Assembly (NCBI RefSeq): GCF_000006685.1
Contig: NC_002620.2
Coordinates: forward strand, 158,801-222,800
Direction of reading: 5' to 3'
DNA from: Chlamydia muridarum str. Nigg
Lineage (GTDB): Bacteria; Chlamydiota; Chlamydiia; Chlamydiales; Chlamydiaceae
DNA: 64,000 nt
Position numbers and translations under genes: made by a program. This document shows positions 58,525 through 64,000 of this stretch, in pieces (position 1 is the stretch's first letter; the number at the start of each line of letters is the position of its first letter). The notes under the pieces were generated by a model. The model made no database searches, was not told the origin of the DNA, and saw only the letters and a program-made list of their open reading frames with translations.

Positions 58525-59064
58525 ATGGTGAAGCTGGTTGTTGGTATAGGGAATCCTGGAAGGCAATATGTCTGGACAAGACATAATATAGGGTTCCTTT
58601 TTCTAGACATGCTGGCATCTCGTTTCTCTGGGGCTTTTCGTGAAGCCCCTCGTCTCTTTTCTTCGTTTATGAAGGTAGAAACTTCCTGCGGAGTTATTGT
58701 TCTTATTAAACCCTCGACTTATGTGAATCTTACTGGCAAGGCTGTTTTGGCTGCCAAGAGGTTTTTCGGCGTTTCTGTGGAAGGTATTTTGATTGTAGCC
58801 GATGATATCAATCGAGAGTTCGGATCTATACGTTTCCGACAAGACTGTGGTGCCGGTGGGCATAACGGGCTTAAAAATACCACACAAGTTCTGCAATCTA
58901 ATCATTATTGGCAATTGCGTCTTGGAGTTGGCAGGCCTTCAAATCCGGAGTCGGAGGGGGTTGCTGACTATGTGTTATCCAATTTTTCTTTTAATGAAAG
59001 AAAAAGTTTAAATGGTTTTTTTGAAAAAGGAATAGAAGAAATTTCCCCTTGGTTAGGCTTTTAA
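58525..59064 (+). CDS. pth: Peptidyl-tRNA hydrolase
   Basis: 179 aa enzyme that frees tRNA from prematurely released peptidyl-tRNA. Family residues: GNPGRQYVWTRHNIGF with Asn10 and the catalytic His20, KPSTYVNLTGKA, then GAGGHNGLKN. It follows rplY by 7 bases, a common bacterial pair. Confidence 0.95.
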   Translation: MVKLVVGIGNPGRQYVWTRHNIGFLFLDMLASRFSGAFREAPRLFSSFMKVETSCGVIVLIKPSTYVNLTGKAVLAAKRFFGVSVEGILIVADDINREFGSIRFRQDCGAGGHNGLKNTTQVLQSNHYWQLRLGVGRPSNPESEGVADYVLSNFSFNERKSLNGFFEKGIEEISPWLGF

Positions 59065-59201
59065 TTTAAAAGGGATTTACTGTTCACTTTTTGAAAAAAA
59101 GTTCCTGAAAAATAATCAGTTTCGATAACATGGAAGCGCTTCTTATAGAGTAGCTATCCATAGTTATTGGAAGAAGCAAGGTCAATGCTTAGGAGTTTTT
59201 A

Positions 59202-59540
59202 ATGAAAAAAAAAACAGGCCAACTTTATGAGGGAGCCTATGTTTTTAGCGTGACATTAAGTGAAGACGCTAGACGTAAGGCTTTAGAAAAAGTTACTTCT
59301 GGAATCACCAACTATGGTGGCGAAGTTCTGAAAATTCATGATCAGGGGCGCAAAAAGTTAGCTTACACAATTCGGGGAGCCAGAGAAGGTTATTATTACT
59401 TTATCTACTTTACAGTAGCCCCAGAAGCTATTTCAGAGTTGTGGAGAGAGTATCATTTAAATGAAGATCTTCTTCGATTCATGACTCTTAAAGCAAGCGC
59501 TGTGAAAGAAGTTTTAGAATTCGCTACATTGCCAGAATAA
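59202..59540 (+). CDS. rpsF: 30S ribosomal protein S6
   Basis: 112 aa. The core QGRKKLAYTIRGAREGYYYF matches S6. S6 binds S18 on the 30S platform. It opens the S6-S18-L9 cluster, AGGAG 7 bases before ATG. About 137 bases separate it from pth. Confidence 0.95.
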   Translation: MKKKTGQLYEGAYVFSVTLSEDARRKALEKVTSGITNYGGEVLKIHDQGRKKLAYTIRGAREGYYYFIYFTVAPEAISELWREYHLNEDLLRFMTLKASAVKEVLEFATLPE

Positions 59541-59556
59541 TAGTTAAGGAGAACGT

Positions 59557-59802
59557 ATGAATAGACCTGTTCATAATGAACACAGAAGGAAGCGTTTCGC
59601 GAAGAAATGTCCTTTTGTTTCCGCGGGTTGGAAGACCATCGATTACAAGGACGTTGTCACTCTAAAAAGGTTTATTACGGAAAGAGGAAAGATCCTTCCA
59701 AGAAGAATTACTGGAGTTTCTTCTCGCTTCCAAGCACTACTTGCTCAGGCTGTTAAGAGAGCTCGGCATGTTGGGCTTTTGCCTTTCGTAGGAGAAGATT
59801 AA
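59557..59802 (+). CDS. rpsR: 30S ribosomal protein S18
   Basis: 81 aa basic protein with the S18 core [20 protein letters not shown], then [11 protein letters not shown]. It pairs with S6 at the platform. AAGGAG 7 bases before ATG. The next gene, L9, starts 20 bases later. Confidence 0.96.
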   Translation: MNRPVHNEHRRKRFAKKCPFVSAGWKTIDYKDVVTLKRFITERGKILPRRITGVSSRFQALLAQAVKRARHVGLLPFVGED

Positions 59803-59822
59803 ACTTAAAGGAAGAATAACGG

Positions 59823-60326
59823 ATGAAACCACAATTACTTTTGTTAGAGGATGTCGATGGCTTAGGACGTTCTGGCGATCTTGTTGTCGCTAAACCAGGA
59901 TACGTTAGAAACTACCTACTTCCTAAGGGGAAAGCTGTAGTAGCTAGCGCTGGAACTCTCCGTTTGCAAGCAAAATTGCAAGAGCAACGTTTGTTGCAGG
60001 CTGCCGCTGATAAAGAAGAGTCTCTTCGTTTGGCTGAGACACTTAGAAGCCTCGTTTTGGATTTCCAAGTTCGTGTAGATTCTGAGAACAATATGTACGG
60101 TTCAGTAACCGTGAATGATATCATTAGCGTTGCTGATCAAAAAGGTGTTGTTCTTACACGTAAAAATTTCCCACGCGCTCATAGCGGAGTTAAAACTTTA
60201 GGGAAACATGTAATTGGATTGAAATTAAAAGAAGGCGTGACTGCGGATCTTCACTTAGAAGTTCGTGCTGATCACGAAATCGCTGAACAAAAAGAACTCC
60301 AAAGCATGGAAGAACAAGAAGATTAG
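59823..60326 (+). CDS. rplI: 50S ribosomal protein L9
   Basis: 167 aa two-domain 23S-binding protein joined by a long helix. The N-terminal LGRSGDLVVAKPGYVRNYLLP is a clear L9 signature. A short acidic tail (ELQSMEEQED) ends it. Standard S6-S18-L9 order. A partial terminator-like hairpin follows. Confidence 0.95.
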   Translation: MKPQLLLLEDVDGLGRSGDLVVAKPGYVRNYLLPKGKAVVASAGTLRLQAKLQEQRLLQAAADKEESLRLAETLRSLVLDFQVRVDSENNMYGSVTVNDIISVADQKGVVLTRKNFPRAHSGVKTLGKHVIGLKLKEGVTADLHLEVRADHEIAEQKELQSMEEQED

Positions 60327-60341
60327 ACTTCTTGTTTGTTA

Positions 60342-60378
60342 GGGGGGAGAATTTCTTTCTTCCCCATCTCTTTTTCTT
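60342..60378 (+). terminator. Possible terminator after rplI
   Basis: GGGGAGAA and TTCTTCCCC form a bulged stem (one extra base) around a short loop. It is followed by a broken T-rich tract. The bulge and imperfect T run make it moderate. Confidence 0.45.
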
Positions 60379-60390
60379 TAATTTTTAGTT

Positions 60391-61242
60391 ATGCATTTTT
60401 TTTCTCCTGCCAAGCTTAATATTTTCTTGCAGTTACTTGGCAAACGGGAAGATGGTTTTCATGAAATCGTTACGCGCTATCAAGCCGTATCTTTTGGGGA
60501 TCAACTCTCTTTGTCAGTAAGCTCTCGTGATTCTTTTCAAATCATCAATGATTGTCAGCTTGAGATTTCTAATAATTCTATTTGGAAAAGCACAGCCCTC
60601 TTTCGTCAATATACTGGAATTACTGATCCCGTAAGTTGGCGCGTAGTGAAGCATATCCCTATCGGGTCAGGGCTTGCTGGAGGTAGCAGCAATGCTGCAA
60701 CTGCGTTGTTTGCCTTGAATCAGATGTTTCAAACGGGATTATCGGATGAAGAGCTGCGCTCTTTAGCAGAAAAAGTCGGTATGGATACTCCTTTCTTCTT
60801 TTCTTCAGGATCTGCTTTGGGATTAGGACGAGGAGAGAAAGTTGTAACCTTAAATGAATTAGTTGTAGATAGATATATTTTATATTTTTCTAATAAGGGA
60901 GTTTTAACTAGCGAGGCTTTTGCTGTAGTGAAACCTTCAGATTGTTCTCTCAGTAAGGATCTGGAGTATGCTCGCAATGACTTAGAGAACCCAGTTTTTC
61001 GGTTGCGCTTAGATTTGAAAGAGAAAAAACGCTGGCTGGAAGATCTATGGAAAGGAATTCCAGTTTACGTAGGACTAACTGGATCAGGAGCAACTTTATT
61101 TGTGCGTTATCCAAAGGCTCTAGAAAAAAATTCTGCCTACGCCACTCAAATACAAAAAATCATTGCTTTAAGTGGGGGAGTATCAACCTCGCCTATACAA
61201 AGAGATACTCCCAATTGGTATCCGACTATTCTAGAAGCATAG
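60391..61242 (+). CDS. ispE: 4-(cytidine 5'-diphospho)-2-C-methyl-D-erythritol kinase
   Basis: 283 aa GHMP kinase of the MEP isoprenoid pathway, phosphorylating CDP-ME at the 2-hydroxyl. N-terminal SPAKLNIFL with the substrate lysine at position 8, the ATP motif PIGSGLAGGSSNAAT at 90-104, the MDTPFFF block, then LTGSGATLFV. It overlaps by 17 bases with a small minus-strand gene. It supplies undecaprenyl carriers and other isoprenoids used by the cell-wall genes of this window. Confidence 0.95.
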   Translation: MHFFSPAKLNIFLQLLGKREDGFHEIVTRYQAVSFGDQLSLSVSSRDSFQIINDCQLEISNNSIWKSTALFRQYTGITDPVSWRVVKHIPIGSGLAGGSSNAATALFALNQMFQTGLSDEELRSLAEKVGMDTPFFFSSGSALGLGRGEKVVTLNELVVDRYILYFSNKGVLTSEAFAVVKPSDCSLSKDLEYARNDLENPVFRLRLDLKEKKRWLEDLWKGIPVYVGLTGSGATLFVRYPKALEKNSAYATQIQKIIALSGGVSTSPIQRDTPNWYPTILEA

Positions 61243-61429
61243 TTGCTGCTACATGGGATACTTTGCAGGGGACTTCTGTATTCATCGCTTTGGAAATAGT
61301 AAACTGTTTATCGGATTCAGAATGTTTGGAAGCGGAAAGAATGCCTGATGACGCAGTAATAACTCGATCCATGATAGATGCAAGCTTTTCATTGTCGTTT
61401 TCTAAAGACAGCATAATCGTGTGTTGCAT
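61226..61429 (-). CDS. Small conserved-looking protein of unknown function
   Basis: 67 aa. The start codon is backed by a strong ribosome site, AAGGAG at 61443-61438, about 8 bases before the ATG at 61429. The protein starts MQHTIMLSLENDN, is balanced in composition, and has no membrane segment; it looks like a small soluble helical protein. It converges with ispE, overlapping its last 17 bases. I do not recognise a family; a small gene is annotated at this position in some C. trachomatis lists by my recollection. Confidence 0.65.
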   Translation of the reverse strand: MQHTIMLSLENDNEKLASIMDRVITASSGILSASKHSESDKQFTISKAMNTEVPCKVSHVAATMLLE

Positions 61430-61552
61430 ACCCCAGCTCCTTATAAATCCTGCGCTGTTGTATCCTTAGTACAAAAATACTTGATTTTTTTCGATAGCAA
61501 AAACTTGTCTACACTCTGTAAAGGCTTTTTTAGAAAAGAGTTCTTTCCTTTG

Positions 61553-62914
61553 TCAGCGAAATAAACAAAACATAAATGAGGGGATTCCTCTAAGAAGCCA
61601 AAAAATACTTAAGGATACAATAGAGGGGATCAATGCTGACCAAAATAGTCTAATTAAAGAGATATCTGATTGGGGGAAAGTCGGTCTAAGAATAAGGTAT
61701 CCAACAATATTAGGCATGTTGGACACAAGTGTTAATCCTCCTGCAGACATACTTCCAACAAGTACCAGATATAGATAGCAATCATTAGCCATGGGGAGGT
61801 TATGCACAATATGGTTTACTAAGGCATTATCTAAGAATATAGAAAACATATATGAGGTCATCATATAGCCAAAGTCTGACATACCGTGCATTAAATCAAG
61901 CATCCACCATTCTTGAAGTTCTCCGAAAATCACTACCCCTGCATAAAATAATCCTACAAAGCAGACTTTCGCTGTTTTGATTGGGTTTTGATAAAAAATA
62001 GTGAAGCGTTGAAACCCTAAGTAGAAAACAAGAATAAAGCCCAAAAACAAAGGAATTGCTCGGCTGAGAATGACACATCCAACCAAGACAACATGAATGA
62101 AAATAGTCCAATAAGGGACTCGATTCTGCATTATGGTTGAACTTGGAATTGTCTTAGGAAATTTTTTGAATTCCTTGCGGAAGAATAAGAAAAAAATCGT
62201 TGTGGAGATAAGGACAGCTAAAATGACTTTCCAACAGAAATGGGTGATAATGAAACTACTCGTCCATTTAATTTCTGGAAGAATAGTGAGTAGTGCTCGA
62301 GATGAGAAAGATGAAGTCAATCCACTAATCGAAATATTAGAAAAGAGTAATCCCATAGTTGCATAGCAAAACTTGGGAGATGGTGCGAGTTGATAAAAGT
62401 GTTTTGACAGTAGTGTCGCAGCAATAATCATTGCCCCGGATTCTTTAAGGAAGAAAGTAGATAGTGGTGCTGCAATCATAATGGTCCACCACCAACAAAT
62501 CGGAGACTGCTTTCCAATTTTAGCGACTGATGAAAAGATTCTTTGGGATAAATATTCGATAGGACGTGATTCGAGAAGAATCAGCATAACAACAATAAAA
62601 AGAGAGAATACGTAGTTACGGCTATCGAAGTAGGCCATTGTTACGCGATACCCCTCTGTATACAAAAATAAAAAAAACAGAGGGATCGCCCAAAGCACAA
62701 ACACTAATTCAACGCGGCTAACAATACGAAGAAGTTCACTTAACCAAAGGTATTGACGCCAGCGTTCTGGAAAAATCATCTTTTTATGCAGACATTCCTC
62801 ATATAGTCGCGTTAACCATGGAGTAAGAAAAGTATGGATCACTGCAGAAAAAAATAGAACGGCAGATCCAATGCGTAATCCTGAGGAATAGTAAGGCAAA
62901 ATCATAGAGCTCAC
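61553..62914 (-). CDS. Putative Na+/H+ antiporter-like membrane protein (PF07399-type)
   Basis: 453 aa with about eleven to twelve membrane helices. Helix-flanking segments SIFLDNALVNHIV and AGGLTLVSNMPNIVG resemble the paired ion-binding hairpins of the NhaD/ArsB ion-transporter superfamily (DNATTT, and NLTLIGSPPN). Its length and layout fit the putative Na+/H+ antiporter family PF07399 found in chlamydiae and some other bacteria. An ion antiporter function is inferred; substrate unknown. The ATG start at 62914 is followed by a short hydrophobic segment. Confidence 0.75.
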   Translation of the reverse strand: MSSMILPYYSSGLRIGSAVLFFSAVIHTFLTPWLTRLYEECLHKKMIFPERWRQYLWLSELLRIVSRVELVFVLWAIPLFFLFLYTEGYRVTMAYFDSRNYVFSLFIVVMLILLESRPIEYLSQRIFSSVAKIGKQSPICWWWTIMIAAPLSTFFLKESGAMIIAATLLSKHFYQLAPSPKFCYATMGLLFSNISISGLTSSFSSRALLTILPEIKWTSSFIITHFCWKVILAVLISTTIFFLFFRKEFKKFPKTIPSSTIMQNRVPYWTIFIHVVLVGCVILSRAIPLFLGFILVFYLGFQRFTIFYQNPIKTAKVCFVGLFYAGVVIFGELQEWWMLDLMHGMSDFGYMMTSYMFSIFLDNALVNHIVHNLPMANDCYLYLVLVGSMSAGGLTLVSNMPNIVGYLILRPTFPQSDISLIRLFWSALIPSIVSLSIFWLLRGIPSFMFCLFR

Positions 62915-63027
62915 AAGATAGAGGGATGTCTTTTTGTCGTACCAAAAAGTATTTTGTCACTAGGTAACTTTTAAGTAACTCCTAGATCCCTATCACTATT
63001 TCGGATGAATATAAAGAAGCAAGAGGT

Positions 63028-63061
63028 TTTTCTCGGATGAAAGTCATTTCATCCGAGAAAA
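63028..63061. repeat. 15-base perfect inverted repeat after the M16 protease gene
   Basis: TTTTCTCGGATGAAA (63028-63042) and TTTCATCCGAGAAAA (63047-63061) are a perfect dyad around a 4-base loop. Neither side is followed by a T run, so it is not a standard terminator. The sequence TCGGATGAA occurs again at 63001-63009. Confidence 0.8.
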
Positions 63062-63081
63062 TAAAACCGACGGGAAGGTTT

Positions 63082-64000
63082 TTATTCGTTTTGTTGTGAG
63101 TCAGATCCGTAAATAAGAAGCTGGATTTCTGGCCCAAACTTTTGATTAAAAAATTCTTTGCAATACTCTTTGAAATAGGAGTAGTTCATAGAACGGGCTG
63201 CAGCAATTTTTTTATCAGGGCGGGAGAAATCATGTTTTTCTGTTTCAAAGGCTATAGAAAATAATTTTCTTGCCATTGCTGAAGGCGTTGCACTTGGAAG
63301 TAAAACGGATTGAATATAGGTTTCTCGAAGTTGTTCAAAAATTTCCTCAGACAATCCTGAGGCTTCCGGATCAGTAGCAATCTTTTGTAGGAAGAGTTGT
63401 GTTTTATTCACAAGCTCTTCTGGAGAAGATTTGTTCGAGCGAATATAAAATAGTCCACAAGGAGTTTCTGCAAATTCTTGGTATTTAGCACCTACCATGT
63501 ATCCAAGCTGTTGGTTGGTACGCAAATCATTATAATACAAGTTGTGGATCCAAGATAATAACATGCTCGTAGCTACAGAATCTTCATACTGATTGGGATG
63601 CTCGTTTTGTTCAAGCAGGAGCATACCATTCCCAGAAAGAGGATATTGGAAAGAGAAGTCTGTTGTGAAGAGAGGCTTTCTCTTAGGATAGTAACTAGGA
63701 GGATCATATGGTAAAGAAGCCTCTGAAAAATGAGAAAGAGATGCTAATACGTTAGAAAGATCTTGTGAAGAAAGTGTTCCTAGCGTGAAAGCCTCTATAG
63801 ATAGTTCAGTGAGCATTTTGTGAGCAAAATCCTCAAATTCTTCATAGGAGATGATATCTAAAGCATTTTGCTTTTCTTCTAGAGAAAAGAAGCCTTCTAG
63901 GAGTTCCCCAGAGAGTTTATTGAGACCAGCTCGCATAGGGCAGGAAATAAGACCTTTTTGGTATTGCTCGGAGAGCTGGTCTTTGTAGTACAGAAAAAGA
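63082..64000 (-). CDS. Insulinase-family (M16) metalloprotease, C-terminal part, truncated by the window edge
   Basis: The frame stays open from 63082 to the window edge (the ATG at 63936 is internal, preceded in frame by LYYKDQLSEQYQKG and so on). This is the C-terminal part of a pitrilysin-like protease: QNEHPNQYEDSVATSMLLSW, LRTNQQLGYMVGAKY (the family R/Y substrate-clamp motif) and a late FFNQKFGPEIQLLIYG. The catalytic HXXEH zinc motif would be in the N-terminal half, outside the window. A large chamber-type protease degrading peptides is expected. Confidence 0.9.
   Translation of the reverse strand, partial: LFLYYKDQLSEQYQKGLISCPMRAGLNKLSGELLEGFFSLEEKQNALDIISYEEFEDFAHKMLTELSIEAFTLGTLSSQDLSNVLASLSHFSEASLPYDPPSYYPKRKPLFTTDFSFQYPLSGNGMLLLEQNEHPNQYEDSVATSMLLSWIHNLYYNDLRTNQQLGYMVGAKYQEFAETPCGLFYIRSNKSSPEELVNKTQLFLQKIATDPEASGLSEEIFEQLRETYIQSVLLPSATPSAMARKLFSIAFETEKHDFSRPDKKIAAARSMNYSYFKEYCKEFFNQKFGPEIQLLIYGSDSQQNE

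Overview
This window is a piece of a Chlamydia chromosome. The gene order is the chlamydial one: tkt, amn, efp, groEL3, murF, mraY, murD, nlpD, ftsW, murG, a fused murC-ddl, then fabF, aasC, priA, lysS, cysS, uvrC, mutS, dnaG, a fused glyQ-glyS, glgA and ispE, ending in an M16 protease. Family hallmarks include the murC-ddl and glyQS fusions, a third degenerate GroEL, a futalosine-pathway menaquinone enzyme, and a host-fatty-acid activating AasC next to PlsC. Several protein lengths match what I remember for the C. trachomatis / C. muridarum / C. suis branch. Some sequences (NlpD, IspE) differ from my memory of C. trachomatis itself, so a close relative such as C. muridarum or C. suis is my best guess. 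That species call is from memory and was not tested.

Layout. 1-2041: 3' part of 23S rRNA, 5S rRNA and a terminator closing the rRNA operon. 2.2-8.7 kb: transketolase, AMP nucleosidase, EF-P, a small unknown protein, a metallophosphoesterase and GroEL3. A tRNA-Cys gene with a clear promoter sits at 8.75-8.86 kb. 9.1-18.1 kb: one tight plus-strand run of seven peptidoglycan and division genes, with overlaps of 4 to about 90 bases. 18.1-23.9 kb: KH-domain protein, probable FtsQ, an STAS anti-anti-sigma factor, miaA, mqnC and a long coiled-coil protein. 24.3-28.4 kb: rsfS-fabF-Nudix, pyrophosphatase and leucine dehydrogenase. 28.4-36.1 kb: a CysQ-like phosphatase, then plsC-aasC-bioF-like (lipid acyl metabolism), priA and an unknown proline-rich protein. 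36.2-41.3 kb: two exported thioredoxin-fold proteins flanking lysS and cysS. 41.4-42.8 kb: rnpA, L34, L36 and S14. 42.9-44.5 kb: two small related membrane proteins and an Asp23/Gls24 protein. 44.5-50.8 kb: uvrC, mutS and dnaG. 50.9-51.8 kb: two small exported proteins. 51.9-57.4 kb: glyQS, pgsA and glgA. 57.6-61.4 kb: tRNA-Gln, L25, pth, S6-S18-L9, ispE and a small unknown protein. The window ends with a Na+/H+ antiporter-like protein and the 3' part of an insulinase-family gene.

There are no insertion sequences, prophage genes, CRISPR arrays or resistance islands. This is compact core chromosome, mostly convergent or overlapping genes with intrinsic terminators. The least explained material is: a family of exported thioredoxin-fold proteins that progressively lose their active-site cysteines; the tandem small membrane proteins at 42.9-43.7 kb; a GroEL that has lost the ATPase aspartates; small leader-type ORFs before efp and dnaG and between glyQS and pgsA; a terminator hidden inside the end of amn; and some long perfect inverted repeats.
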